The notes: generated by a model not told the origin, from the sequence alone. A stretch of 64,000 bases of DNA from Candidatus Eiseniibacteriota bacterium (GCA_029262235.1 JAJCZU010000004.1:372001-436000); one strand, 5' to 3'. Positions 7,577 to 16,679 are shown, counted from the stretch's first letter. Program-made: numbers and translations.

Positions 7577-9064
7577 GTGCAGGCACAATCCCGCGTACTC
7601 GTGATCGGCATGGACTCTGCAGACCGGGCCCTGCTCGCGCAGTGGGCGGGGGAGGGCCGGCTGCCCGTGATCGCGTCGCTGATCGAGCGGTCGGGCGTGG
7701 GGCTCCTGAAGAGTCCGCCGGCGCTCGGCGACGATGCCGCCTGGGCCTCGTTCGCGACCTCACTCTCGCCGGGAAGGCACGGCCGCTACTACCACAAACA
7801 TCTGGAGCCGGGATCGTATCGCACGCCCTGGTTTCGCGATCATCACTTCGCGCACGCCCCGTTCTGGCAGACGCTCAGCGACGCCGGACACCGCGTGGGC
7901 GTACTGGACGTCCCGAAATGCCCGCTCGGCAGAATCCGCCATGGATTTCAGATCGCCGACTGGCTCGTGCACGGGCGCGACGGCGAAACGCGCAGCGTCC
8001 CGGAACCGCTCGCGGCCGACATTCTGCATCGATTCGGTGACGACGACACCGACCGCCCCGGGAGCAGCGAATACATCTGCGGCCTGCCCTCGCTTTCGCA
8101 CGAAACGCAACGCGTATTCATGAAGCGCCTTCTCGCGGGGCTGCAGCAGAAGCGGGAAGCGGCGTCGGAACTTCTGGCCCGCGGCGGGTGGGATCTCTTT
8201 CTCGTCGTCTTCAAAGAGAGCCACTGCGTGCAGCACCACTTCTGGCACCTGCTCGACGAATCTCATCCGGCGCACGACCCGCACCTGATCGAACGCCTCG
8301 GGAATCCGATCCTGCGCGTCTTCCATGAGCTCGATCGCGCGATCGGCGCGCTGATCGAACAGAGCGGCCCCGATACGAAGGGAATCGTGTTCAGCGATCT
8401 CGGCATGACGGCGAACTACACGGCCGATCATCTTCTCGACGAAGCGCTGCTGCGTATGGAGCCCGACTTTCCCGCGATGCTGCGCGGCCTGTACCGCGAC
8501 GGAGTGCGGATCGAAGAGAAGATGCGGTCCCGCCTGCTGCCGCAAAGCGAACGGTCGTTCCTGCGTGGCATGCGGCGCGCGTACCAGGTCGACCACAACG
8601 AAATCAGCGGCGCAATCCGTATCAACCTGGCAGGACGGGAACCTTCGGGGCGCGTTCTGCCCGGCGCGGAACGGGACGCGCTCTGCAAAGAACTGGCAGC
8701 CGATCTCATGGAGCTGGTCGATCCCGATTCCGGCGAGCGCGCGGTGGATCGCGTCGTGGTTACCGACGACGCTTTTCCGGGTGAGCGCCGTGACCATCTT
8801 CCCGATCTCTTCGCCGTATGGCGCCGCGACCGGCCGATCACGGGGCTCGCGTCTTCGAAGATCGGTGAAGTGCGTGTGAATACACCCGAGTACCGGCCCG
8901 GCAATCATATCGAGAACGGATTTTTCGTGAGCTTCGGGTGCGGGGAAGATACTTCGCATCGCGCGACCGAGGCGTCGATTCAGGACATCGGCCCGACGAT
9001 CGCGGCGCTGCTGGGCGGAGCGCTCCCCGACGTCGACGGCGAACCGATTCCCGGGATCGTGTAG
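7577..9064 (+). CDS. Alkaline-phosphatase-superfamily (type I phosphodiesterase-like) protein
   Basis: 495 residues from GTG 7577, 11 nt after GGAGG. The N terminus VLVIGMDSADR is the first metal site of the alkaline phosphatase/phosphodiesterase superfamily. The segment DDAAWASFATSLSPGRHGR holds the expected nucleophile loop. A further His site is HHFWHLLDESHPAHDP, and the late metal His is in RPGNHIENG. The usual S-D-H-G metal motif reads S-D-L-G (VFSDLGMTANYT), so one canonical His is absent or supplied by a neighbouring residue. There is no signal peptide, so it is probably cytoplasmic. The substrate is unknown; relatives act on phospho- or sulfo-esters of nucleotides, lipids or glycans. 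Confidence 0.75.
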   Translation: MQAQSRVLVIGMDSADRALLAQWAGEGRLPVIASLIERSGVGLLKSPPALGDDAAWASFATSLSPGRHGRYYHKHLEPGSYRTPWFRDHHFAHAPFWQTLSDAGHRVGVLDVPKCPLGRIRHGFQIADWLVHGRDGETRSVPEPLAADILHRFGDDDTDRPGSSEYICGLPSLSHETQRVFMKRLLAGLQQKREAASELLARGGWDLFLVVFKESHCVQHHFWHLLDESHPAHDPHLIERLGNPILRVFHELDRAIGALIEQSGPDTKGIVFSDLGMTANYTADHLLDEALLRMEPDFPAMLRGLYRDGVRIEEKMRSRLLPQSERSFLRGMRRAYQVDHNEISGAIRINLAGREPSGRVLPGAERDALCKELAADLMELVDPDSGERAVDRVVVTDDAFPGERRDHLPDLFAVWRRDRPITGLASSKIGEVRVNTPEYRPGNHIENGFFVSFGCGEDTSHRATEASIQDIGPTIAALLGGALPDVDGEPIPGIV

Positions 9065-9092
9065 CCGCGCGGGCCCATGCTATGGTGGAGAC

Positions 9093-9665
9093 ATGAGTCA
9101 GCTACCTGACGAGATTACCGCGCTTCTCGATCTGGCCACGGCGGGTCGACCGGACGCGTCCGCGCGGGTCTTCGATCTTCTCTACGGCGAACTGCACAGG
9201 ATGGCAGGTTTCATTTTCCGGAGCCAGCCCGCGCAGCACACGCTGCAGCCGACCGCGCTCGTTCATGAAGCGTATATCAAAATGGTCGGGGCGAATCAGC
9301 CGCCGAAGTGGGAGAGCCGTCTGCACTTCATGCGGGTTGCTTCGCGCGCCATGCGGCACATACTGGTCAGTCACAGTCGTGCGAAAAACGCGGAGAAACG
9401 GGGCGGTGCCGATAAGGGAGAGCGCGTTACGCTGAGCATTGTCGCCGATCCCGCCGCACACCAGGTTCTCGACGTGATTGCTCTGCATCAGGCGCTCGAC
9501 CGGCTGCAGGAGCTCGACGCCCGTCAGTCAGAGATCGCGGAGCTTCGCTTTTTCGGGGGGCTCAAGAATCAGGAAGTGGCCGATGCGCTCGGCGTTTCGC
9601 TTCGCACGGTAGAACTCGACTGGAAGATGGCGAAAGCGTGGCTCGCGGAGCAGATGAAGGAGTAG
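9093..9665 (+). CDS. ECF-type RNA polymerase sigma factor (kinase-associated group), copy 1
   Basis: 190 residues. Region 2 is near residues 20-95 (VFDLLYGELHRMAGFIFRS, then LQPTALVHEAYIKMV and RVASRAMRHILVSHSR). Region 4 is near residues 130-185 (LDRLQELDARQSEIAELRFF, then EVADALGVSLRTVELDWKMAKAWL). The pattern matches the Sigma70_ECF (TIGR02999-like) family that is usually encoded beside eukaryotic-type Ser/Thr kinases. Here the kinase gene is convergent, with only 10 bp between the two stop codons. No anti-sigma factor is seen, so phosphorylation by the partner kinase is the likely control. The homologous pair at 58340-61649 has a different layout. Confidence 0.9.
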   Translation: MSQLPDEITALLDLATAGRPDASARVFDLLYGELHRMAGFIFRSQPAQHTLQPTALVHEAYIKMVGANQPPKWESRLHFMRVASRAMRHILVSHSRAKNAEKRGGADKGERVTLSIVADPAAHQVLDVIALHQALDRLQELDARQSEIAELRFFGGLKNQEVADALGVSLRTVELDWKMAKAWLAEQMKE

Positions 9666-9675
9666 TCGCCAAAGC

Positions 9676-12369
9676 TTATTGCGCCTGCAGCGCCTCCCCG
9701 ATCCGTCGTGCGCGTTCGCGCAGTGCGGCCGCCCGGTCGCTCCGGCCCATCTTTTCATAAAGCGCCGCATGTTCCTCGAGATTCGCCTTCACGAACGGGT
9801 GCGCCTCGCCGAGCGCCGCGTCGAAGTTGCGTTGACTGACCTGAAACAGGCTGTCGGCTGTCTCCCACTCTCCTGAATCCCGCTTCACACACGCAAGATT
9901 GTGAATCCCGATGGTCGTATTGGGATGTTCCGGGCCGAGCGCGTCGCTCCAGATTCTCGTAGCCCGCTCGTAGAGAGGGGTGGCGGATGCGTAGTCGCCT
10001 CGCAGACGATACACTTCCGCTACTCCGTTCAGTGCGCTCGCAAACGGCGGCGCTTCGGAACCGTACACACGTTCCGAGATCGCGAGCGTTCGATCGTAGT
10101 ACGCGAGCGCCTCTTCGTAGCGACCCATCGAGACGCGAATGTTCGCCATCTGGTTCAGCGGAATCAGCAGGTGATTGGACATCGGCCCGATCGCGCGTTC
10201 ATAGATCCCCGCAGCCCGCTCGAACAGGGAGTCGGCGCGTGAATGATCACCGCCGTCGAGCGCGAGTGTGCCCAGATTCGTCAGCGTGCTCGCGGTGTTC
10301 AGATGGCCCTCGCCGAAGGCTTCGAGGGCCACGGCGTGAGCGCGTTCGTAATACGCGCGTGCCTTCGCCCGTTCGCCGAGGTCGCGGTATACGAAACCAA
10401 GGCTCGAAAGCGGACCCATCAGACTCGGATGCGTCGCGTCACGCGCGCTCTCGTAGACCTCGATGACGTCCAGAAGCATGTCGCGTGCCGCCTCGAGCCT
10501 CCCGAGTCTTCGCAGGCATTCGGCGTGATTGAAGCGAAGCTGCGCGAATTCGGGATCCGTTTCGGGAAGATGCGTCGCGTAGAGTGCGGTCGCCTGTCGG
10601 AAGAGCGTGTCCGAACGTGTGAAGTTTCCCGCATCGCTTACGATGAGCGCATGGTTGTTCAGGCAGCGTGCGTACGCGAGCGAGGCGGGATCCTCCGCGC
10701 GATAGATCCGGATGGCTTCGGTGATATGCGTGGACGCTTCGGAAAAGCGGTCGCTTTGCGCCAGGTTGATCGCGAGTGTCATATGCGTAAACGCGAGTTC
10801 CGAATCTTCGGGCGACAACGTTTCCTTGCGAAGCGCGAGGGTCTTCTCGAGCAGGGGCGCCGCTTCGTCGTAGAGGCCGAGCTTTCGATACACGTCCCCC
10901 ATGAAGTGCATGAGCCTCGCCTGCACGGCCGGTTCTCCGGCTAGCTCCTGTTCCACTTCCTTCGCGCCGCGGTCGAGGATTTCACGCGCCGTCACCGTGT
11001 TCCCGCGTGATTCGCTCGGATCGGAAAGTTCGAACAGCCCGGTGATGAAAGAGAGAGCTTCTTCCGTTGTCTGCTGGTCACGGCGCGCGGCCTGTTCCGC
11101 GCGCTGAGCGCGGAGGAACCCGACGGCAAGGCCCGCGACGGCGACGACGAGTGCGGCCGCCACGAGAGTTCCGGCAACGACTCCGGCACGGTTGCGCCGT
11201 ACGAACTTCCCGACGCGATAGGAAGCGCCGGGTGGCCCTGCGCTTACCGGTTCGTTGTCGAGATACCGCTGTATGTCGGCCGCAAATTCGTTCGCCGTGC
11301 CATACCTTCTCTGCCGGTCCTTCTCGAGGGCCTTCAGCGTGATCCATTCGAGATCGCCGCGGAGCAGTCTGGCGAGCTGGCCCGGCGTGGTCTTCCGGTT
11401 TCGCGCGATCGCCGTCACGTCCTCGTCGGATCGGCGGAACAGCACGCTCGGTCGCGGCGGCTCCACTTCGCTCAGAATACGCGGCACCTCCGCGAGGCCG
11501 GCGCCGCGCAGTTCGTCGGAGCGGATCGGAAGCCGCCCCGTCAGCAGCACGTAAAGAAGCGTACCCAGGGAATAGATGTCGGAGCGAGTGTCGATGTCGA
11601 GCGCGTCGCCGCGCGCCTGTTCCGGGCTCATGTACTCGGGGGTCCCGATCAGCTGCCCCTTCATCGTGTAAAGCGTGCCTTCCGTCAGTACGCCCTGCGT
11701 GGCCTTTGCGATGCCGAAATCGATGATCTTGAGGTGATATTCCTGATCCACGGCGGAAACGAGAATATTGGCGGGCTTCAAATCGCGATGGATGATGCCG
11801 CGCTGGTGGGCATGCTGCACACCGCGGCAGACGGTGATGAACAGCGAAAGGCGCTCGTGCGTGGAGAGTTTCAGCCGATCGCAGAAGTCGACGATGGACT
11901 CTCCCGGCACGTATTCCATCACGAAGTACGAACGCCCGTCGGAGGAGACGCCGGCGTCGTGGATTTTCGCGATCGCGGGATGATCCATGATCGCGAGCGT
12001 CTGGCGCTCGGCGTTGAAGCGCGCCAGAACTCCCTTCGAATCCATCCCTCTCTTCAGCACTTTGATCGCAACGCGCCGCCGCACCGGGCGCAGCTGATCG
12101 GCGATATACACTTCGCCGAAGCCGCCTTCGCCGATCCGCTCGAGAATGCGATACGGGGAATCGTTGCCGAGTGAAAATTCCCCGGGGACCGGGGGCGCGC
12201 CGAAAGCGGCCGTGCTCACGGATTGCCGGGCGAGATACTCGCGCACATCCTGGAGCAGGCCCGCGTCCGATGCACACTCTCTGAGCAGGAAATCGTCCCG
12301 GTCTTTCTCGCGCACTTCGCTGGCCCGCAGTACGATCTCGCGTATCTTCTGGTAGCGCTTCCGATCCAC
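9676..12369 (-). CDS. Membrane Ser/Thr protein kinase with TPR repeats, copy 1
   Basis: 897 residues from GTG 12369, preceded by CAGGAG; a longer frame would run into the LysE gene. The first 50 residues are an acidic helical extension shared with the second kinase in this window. The kinase domain covers about 73-340, with the glycine loop GEGGFGEV (81-88), K103, the catalytic HRDLKPAN (H194-N201), DFG at D217 and GTPEYMSPEQA. It therefore looks catalytically complete. A juxtamembrane linker leads to one TM helix at about 393-418. Some ten tetratricopeptide repeats (residues about 470-880) follow, presumably periplasmic. It probably phosphorylates or recruits the adjacent ECF sigma factor in response to a signal sensed by the TPRs. 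It lies 28 bp downstream of the LysE gene. Confidence 0.9.
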   Translation of the reverse strand: MDRKRYQKIREIVLRASEVREKDRDDFLLRECASDAGLLQDVREYLARQSVSTAAFGAPPVPGEFSLGNDSPYRILERIGEGGFGEVYIADQLRPVRRRVAIKVLKRGMDSKGVLARFNAERQTLAIMDHPAIAKIHDAGVSSDGRSYFVMEYVPGESIVDFCDRLKLSTHERLSLFITVCRGVQHAHQRGIIHRDLKPANILVSAVDQEYHLKIIDFGIAKATQGVLTEGTLYTMKGQLIGTPEYMSPEQARGDALDIDTRSDIYSLGTLLYVLLTGRLPIRSDELRGAGLAEVPRILSEVEPPRPSVLFRRSDEDVTAIARNRKTTPGQLARLLRGDLEWITLKALEKDRQRRYGTANEFAADIQRYLDNEPVSAGPPGASYRVGKFVRRNRAGVVAGTLVAAALVVAVAGLAVGFLRAQRAEQAARRDQQTTEEALSFITGLFELSDPSESRGNTVTAREILDRGAKEVEQELAGEPAVQARLMHFMGDVYRKLGLYDEAAPLLEKTLALRKETLSPEDSELAFTHMTLAINLAQSDRFSEASTHITEAIRIYRAEDPASLAYARCLNNHALIVSDAGNFTRSDTLFRQATALYATHLPETDPEFAQLRFNHAECLRRLGRLEAARDMLLDVIEVYESARDATHPSLMGPLSSLGFVYRDLGERAKARAYYERAHAVALEAFGEGHLNTASTLTNLGTLALDGGDHSRADSLFERAAGIYERAIGPMSNHLLIPLNQMANIRVSMGRYEEALAYYDRTLAISERVYGSEAPPFASALNGVAEVYRLRGDYASATPLYERATRIWSDALGPEHPNTTIGIHNLACVKRDSGEWETADSLFQVSQRNFDAALGEAHPFVKANLEEHAALYEKMGRSDRAAALRERARRIGEALQAQ

Positions 12370-12397
12370 GTTCTCTCCTGAAGGTTCGTTCCCGCTA

Positions 12398-13036
12398 TTA
12401 TGCCTTTTCCAGGTTCGTCTGGAATAAGAGCATGAGCGCAAGCGCGACGAAGATCACGGCCGCGATCCGGTTCAGCACGCGCTGTGCGCCGTCGGAGCGC
12501 GCCCGCCATTCGCCGAGAGACCCGGCAAGCGTGGCGATCGTTCCGAAGACGAGCAGAACGGCGACGATAAACACGCCGCCGAGCGCGACGACCTGAACCG
12601 GCAGCGGTCCCCGTTCCGGAACCGCGAACTGCGGAAGAAACGCGAGAAAGAAGAACAGTACTTTCGGGTTCGTGATGTTCATGATGATGCCGCGCCCGTA
12701 GAGCCTGCGAAGCGGAATGCGCTCTCTCTGCCCGAACGGAATCTTCGAAGCCGACGCTCGCCACGCCCCCCACGCGAGGTAGAGAAGGTACGCGCCCCCG
12801 ATCAGCTTGAGCGCCGTGAACGCGAGGGGCGACGCGGCGAAGAGAGCCGCCACGCCGACCGCGACGGCCAGAGTGTGTATCAGAAGTCCCGTGCAGAGCC
12901 CGAGCATCACGCTGTACCCTGCGCGCCGTCCCCCGATCGCCGCCTGCGTGAGTACGAAGATGTTGTCGGGGCCCGGCGCGAGGCAGATCAGAAGCGACGC
13001 CACGAAAAACGGAATCAGACTGTCGATCGGAATCAT
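12398..13036 (-). CDS. LysE/RhtB-family amino-acid exporter
   Basis: 212 residues with about six membrane helices. The N-terminal hallmark of the LysE superfamily is present (CLAPGPDNIFVLTQ, then GRRAGYSVMLGLCTG). The family exports amino acids such as homoserine, threonine or lysine, or related metabolites; which one cannot be said. The ATG at 13036 has only a weak Shine-Dalgarno sequence (GGGGG). The downstream kinase starts 28 bp after this gene, so the two may share a transcript. Confidence 0.88.
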   Translation of the reverse strand: MIPIDSLIPFFVASLLICLAPGPDNIFVLTQAAIGGRRAGYSVMLGLCTGLLIHTLAVAVGVAALFAASPLAFTALKLIGGAYLLYLAWGAWRASASKIPFGQRERIPLRRLYGRGIIMNITNPKVLFFFLAFLPQFAVPERGPLPVQVVALGGVFIVAVLLVFGTIATLAGSLGEWRARSDGAQRVLNRIAAVIFVALALMLLFQTNLEKA

Positions 13037-13144
13037 GCCGAACCCCCGCCGTGCGTATTCGTCAAGCGACCCGTCGTCAGAAAGAGTACCATGACTGTTG
13101 ACGGTCGAAAAACGAGACGTCTTTTCCGTACCGTGTGCTCACCC

Positions 13145-13370
13145 CGCGACCCGATCGCGCCGAAGTTGCCGATCATCGTTCCGCGCGAGGAGCACGAAAA
13201 TGCGTGCGCCGCGTCGTACAGCACAACGAGGCGCGCCGGATCGATGACCCGTGAATAGAACCCGTCGCGTCCGGAAGATTCGGAAGCCCCACGTGAAGAG
13301 GCTCGCGAAAGAGCGGCATGGCGCCGGCAATCGCGAGGTCCAGCCAGTGATTTGTTTCCAGTCTGTTCAA
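13145..13370 (-). pseudogene. Remnant of a DegT/DnrJ/EryC1-type sugar aminotransferase
   Basis: Two minus-strand frames together read like pieces of a PLP-dependent sugar aminotransferase. From the ATG at 13370 the first gives LAIAGAMPLFREPLHVGLPN, the typical N terminus of the family. About 13265 the frame shifts by one base and continues FYSRVIDPARLVVLYDAAHA, then FSCSSRGTMIGNFGAIG, which matches the conserved D-A-A-H-A-F block that follows the substrate loop. Roughly 100 residues normally lying between these blocks, and the whole C-terminal half including the PLP lysine, are missing. It is probably a deletion-ridden relic. It occupies most of the 525-bp space between the LysE exporter and the peroxiredoxin. 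Confidence 0.5.
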
Positions 13371-13482
13371 TCTATCGCCATCCCGGACTGTTTCTCATTT
13401 CAATTTTTAACGGAAAATGTGAGTCCTGCTTGAAGTCAGGAAAAGAATCGCGTCCAGAGCACGGGCTGGCGCGCGCGGGGGA

Positions 13483-13511
13483 TTGGACCCCGGATCATAT
13501 TCCAGTATGAT
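13483..13511 (+). promoter_or_regulatory. Sigma-70-type promoter with palindrome over the -10, for peroxiredoxin
   Basis: TTGGAC at 13483-13488 and TATGAT at 13506-13511 are 17 bp apart, a good -35/-10 pair. The -10 forms one arm of an inverted repeat, ATCATA (13494-13499) and TATGAT (13506-13511), with a 6-bp centre. A regulator bound there would occlude RNA polymerase. Predicted transcription would start about 13518, leaving a leader of roughly 44 nt before the AAGGAG (13550-13555) of the peroxiredoxin gene. Confidence 0.5.
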
Positions 13512-13561
13512 TGTACCGTACAGCCCCGTGCAATGGCATAGAACCCCACAAGGAGAATGGC

Positions 13562-14218
13562 ATGTCTCTTCGAATCAATGATCCCGCGCCCGATTTCAAG
13601 GCGCAGACCACACAAGGACCGCTTCATTTCCACGAATGGATGGGGGACGGGTGGGCGATTCTGTTCTCGCATCCCAAGGACTTCACGCCCGTCTGCACCA
13701 CCGAACTCGGTTATATGGCCAAGCTGAAGCCCGAATTCGACAAGCGCAACTGCAAGGTGATCGGTCTCAGCATCGATCCGGTCGAAAGTCACGCCGACTG
13801 GGCAAAGGACATCGAAGAAACGCAGGGCACGGCCGTGAACTACCCGATGATCGCGGACACGGACCTGAGCATCGCGAAGCTCTACAACATGCTGCCGAAT
13901 GAAGAAGTGGGCACGTACGAAGGGCGGACCCCTGTCACGAATCAGACGGTGCGCACCGTTTACGTAATCGGCACGGACAAGCGCATCAAGATGATGATGA
14001 CGTATCCGATGTCCACGGGGCGCAACTTCGATGAGATTCTGCGTGTGGTCGACTCGATGCAGCTCACCGCGAAGCATTTTGTGGCGACGCCCGTGAACTG
14101 GAAGAAGGGCGAGGATGTCATCATTCTGCCGTCCGTTTCGAACGAAGACGCCAAGGAAAAATTCCCGAAGGGGTGGGAAACCGTGAAGCCCTATCTGCGC
14201 GTCGTAAAACAACCGTAG
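13562..14218 (+). CDS. 1-Cys peroxiredoxin (Prx6-type)
   Basis: 218 residues from ATG 13562, with AAGGAG 6 nt upstream. The thioredoxin-fold AhpC/TSA domain carries the peroxidatic cysteine C45 in HPKDFTPVCTTE. The long C-terminal dimerisation domain typical of the Prx6 group follows (MTYPMSTGRNFDEILRVVDS, then TPVNWKKGEDVIILPSVSNE). No obvious resolving Cys pairs with C45, so it should be a one-Cys enzyme that reduces hydrogen peroxide and organic or lipid hydroperoxides in the cytoplasm using an external thiol. It is probably monocistronic, with its own promoter and a strong terminator. Confidence 0.93.
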   Translation: MSLRINDPAPDFKAQTTQGPLHFHEWMGDGWAILFSHPKDFTPVCTTELGYMAKLKPEFDKRNCKVIGLSIDPVESHADWAKDIEETQGTAVNYPMIADTDLSIAKLYNMLPNEEVGTYEGRTPVTNQTVRTVYVIGTDKRIKMMMTYPMSTGRNFDEILRVVDSMQLTAKHFVATPVNWKKGEDVIILPSVSNEDAKEKFPKGWETVKPYLRVVKQP

Positions 14219-14235
14219 AAGTCATCTGAAATCGA

Positions 14236-14268
14236 GAACCCCGCCTCGAACATGGGCGGGGTTCTTCT
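14236..14268 (+). terminator. Intrinsic terminator after peroxiredoxin
   Basis: A perfect 10-bp stem, GAACCCCGCC (14236-14245) with GGCGGGGTTC (14255-14264), has a 9-nt loop and is followed by TTCTTA. It lies 17 bp after the peroxiredoxin stop codon. Confidence 0.8.
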
Positions 14269-14339
14269 TACTCCGCGCGATTCCGCTCGCGTCAATCCGA
14301 GGTGTGCTGCCCCATGCCTTCATTTCCGGACGAGCTGTC

Positions 14340-15509
14340 ATGAAGCTCCTCTTCGCCGTATCGCTGTTGATCGTATTCATGATCGTGGCGATCCGCTACA
14401 TATACCGCACTCGCATTCTGCATCGTGGTCTGCGCGAGAGCGAATCGCGCTATCGTGCCGTCATCCAGCAGAGCGCCGAAGCGATCTTCCTGATCTGCCT
14501 GCAGTCGAAACATGTCATCGAAGCCAACGACACATTCATGCAGCTCACGGGGTATGGCCCGGACGATCTGCCCGGACTCACTCTTTACGATTTCGTCGAT
14601 CATGCGCGGAAGGATGTGGACGACAAGATCCGCGGGATTCTGAGCGGGGGGAAGCGGTTTCTGGGCGAGCGCCGCTACCTGACGAAAGACGGAAGGCGCG
14701 TCCTGATGGAAGTGAACGTGCACGTGATCACATCAGGCGGCGTCGACGTAATGTGTGTCGTGGCGCGTGACGTAACGGCGCGGCGAAAGGCGGATGGCGA
14801 ACTGATGCGGTATCAGGATGAACTGCGTGCGCTCGCCTCCCGATTCGCGCTTGCGGAGGAGGGGGAGCGGCGACGGATTGCGGTCGGCCTTCACGACACC
14901 ACGCTGCAGACCGCGGCCGCCGTGCAGATTCAACTCGCGCGACTCAAGGCGAGGCTTCCGGCCGGTGACGAGCAGGCGATTCTGGCGGAGGCACGCGCGC
15001 TCGTTGACAACATCATTCGCGAAACCCGTACCCTCGTGTTCGAGCTGAGCCCGCCGGCTCTGTATGAAAGCGGGCTCGTGGCGGCGATCGCGTGGCTGGC
15101 GGAACGGTTTCACGAGACTACGGGAGAAACGTGTCACGTCCGGCTGCCGGATGAAGAACTCGGCCTCGGCCGGGAGATCAAAGTCGTTCTCTATCAGGCT
15201 CTCTGCGAACTGCTCGCCAACGCGCGCAAGCATGCGCCGGGGGAGACGGTCGATGTGGCGCTGCGCAAGATCAACGGGCGCGTCTCGCTGACGGTGACCG
15301 ACTCCGGGCCGGGATTCGATCCCGAATCGCTCGGACCATACTCCACGCACGAGGGAGGACTCGGCCTGTTCAACATCCGGGAACGCCTGGACATGATGGG
15401 GGGCTGCATTCGCTTTCGCTGCAAGAAGGGGGGCGGAACGATCATCGAACTGGAGGTACCTGCTCGTCTGGAGCCGGCAAGCGGGGTGGCGGACCGGGCC
15501 GAAGCGTAA
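14340..15509 (+). CDS. PAS-domain sensor histidine kinase (NarL/HisKA_3 type)
   Basis: 389 residues from ATG 14340. One N-terminal membrane helix (residues 2-19) has no sizeable periplasmic domain, so sensing is probably cytoplasmic through the PAS domain at about 30-150 (ESRYRAVIQQSAEAIF, ending VVARDVTARRKA). A coiled-coil leads to the HisKA_3 dimerisation helix with phospho-acceptor H185 in RRRIAVGLHDTTLQ. The HATPase domain has the N box ELLANARKHA, DSGPGFD and GGLGLFNIRER. This class phosphorylates LuxR-type response regulators, but none is encoded nearby, so it is an orphan here. Confidence 0.9.
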   Translation: MKLLFAVSLLIVFMIVAIRYIYRTRILHRGLRESESRYRAVIQQSAEAIFLICLQSKHVIEANDTFMQLTGYGPDDLPGLTLYDFVDHARKDVDDKIRGILSGGKRFLGERRYLTKDGRRVLMEVNVHVITSGGVDVMCVVARDVTARRKADGELMRYQDELRALASRFALAEEGERRRIAVGLHDTTLQTAAAVQIQLARLKARLPAGDEQAILAEARALVDNIIRETRTLVFELSPPALYESGLVAAIAWLAERFHETTGETCHVRLPDEELGLGREIKVVLYQALCELLANARKHAPGETVDVALRKINGRVSLTVTDSGPGFDPESLGPYSTHEGGLGLFNIRERLDMMGGCIRFRCKKGGGTIIELEVPARLEPASGVADRAEA

Positions 15510-16679
15510 CTACGCGAGATCGAATCGAACGTTCGCGAGACAGCGATCGACGGCTTCGCGCACGGCGCGATCCGTATCGGCGCGAAAGAGGGCGTACGCC
15601 GTCGAGTCGCCCGCGCCCTCGCGCGCATGAACCTGCCCCCCGACCGCGGTCATCATGCGGATTTTCACGCATGCCGGATCGGCACGCACTTCCTCGATAC
15701 CGCTTACCGATTTGAGCCGCCCCTCGCCGGCATGCAGCAGGACGCTTGCCGCGTGTGCGCGCGGTTCGTCCGGCCAGAGCGACCAGTCCCACGGCAGATC
15801 GAGCTCGCCCGCCACGAATGCGTCCCAGGCGTCGAATCCGTGCGCGAGCGACATGCATTCCATGATATGCCCGCCCGGCGGACGGAGCGCGATTTCGCCG
15901 AACAGCACGCCACGCTCCGCAAGATAGAACTCCGTGTGCGCCATCCCCCACGAAGTCTTGAGCGCCCGGATCACGGACGCGTTGACGCGCAGGACCTCTT
16001 CACGCGTGCTCTCCGGAATCGGCGCGGGGATGATGTTCGCACACCGCTTGACGTAGTAGCCCGTACAGTTCGCGAACATCACGCGGCCGTTTCGAATGAA
16101 GGATTCGACGCTCATTTCCGGCGCGTCCACGTAGCGTTCGTAGAGAGCACGCCGCTTCTTGAGCGCTCCGAGTGCTTCGGCGGAATCGATGATCTCCATG
16201 CCGCGGCCGCCCGAGTTGCGCGGGTCCTTCACGACTACCGGCGAGCCGAGCCGTGCGATGACCGCGGGCGGCTTGAGGTCCGTGTTGCCGGGGAGATAAT
16301 CCGTCATCGGAATGCCGTGGCGGCTCAGTTCGTCTTTCATGAGGAGCTTGTCGTGGCATCGGATGATCGTCGCGTCTTTCGACTTGCGCGCGCCGAGAAC
16401 GCGCCGCGATACGGATGCCGGCAGAACCGAGGCTTCCGTTCCGGCGATGACGTCCGTGAACGGGCCGAGCGGGGCGAAGTGCGATTCGATGAACGCCCGG
16501 ATGGCGGGCTTGGATCCGGGGAAGGGAGCGGCGATGGTGCCCAGGCAGCGGGGCGCGCGCTTGAACGGTTTTTCGTGCCAGACCGCGAACGGAATCCCGC
16601 GTTTATCGAGCGCGGTGGCGACCGGCTTGCGATACCCGACGAGCAGAACCCGTTTGGAAGCGGCGGTTTCCGAACCCAC
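15510..16679 (-). CDS. ATP-grasp-domain carboxylate-amine ligase-like enzyme
   Basis: 389 residues from GTG 16679, 5 nt after GGAGGG; the preceding in-frame residues are poor candidates. The N-terminal pre-ATP-grasp fold (RVLLVGYRKP) is followed by the ATP-binding region VVVKDPRNSGGRGMEIIDSA, AHTEFYLAERGVLFGEIALR with the metal-binding acidic residues, and the PPGGH substrate loop. The architecture resembles carbamoyl-phosphate-synthase/PurK-like ligases that join a carboxylate to an amine or thiol through an acyl phosphate. The substrate is unknown. Its position at the edge of the glycan region, divergent from a flippase, hints at making or modifying a surface component. Confidence 0.75.
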   Translation of the reverse strand: MGSETAASKRVLLVGYRKPVATALDKRGIPFAVWHEKPFKRAPRCLGTIAAPFPGSKPAIRAFIESHFAPLGPFTDVIAGTEASVLPASVSRRVLGARKSKDATIIRCHDKLLMKDELSRHGIPMTDYLPGNTDLKPPAVIARLGSPVVVKDPRNSGGRGMEIIDSAEALGALKKRRALYERYVDAPEMSVESFIRNGRVMFANCTGYYVKRCANIIPAPIPESTREEVLRVNASVIRALKTSWGMAHTEFYLAERGVLFGEIALRPPGGHIMECMSLAHGFDAWDAFVAGELDLPWDWSLWPDEPRAHAASVLLHAGEGRLKSVSGIEEVRADPACVKIRMMTAVGGQVHAREGAGDSTAYALFRADTDRAVREAVDRCLANVRFDLA

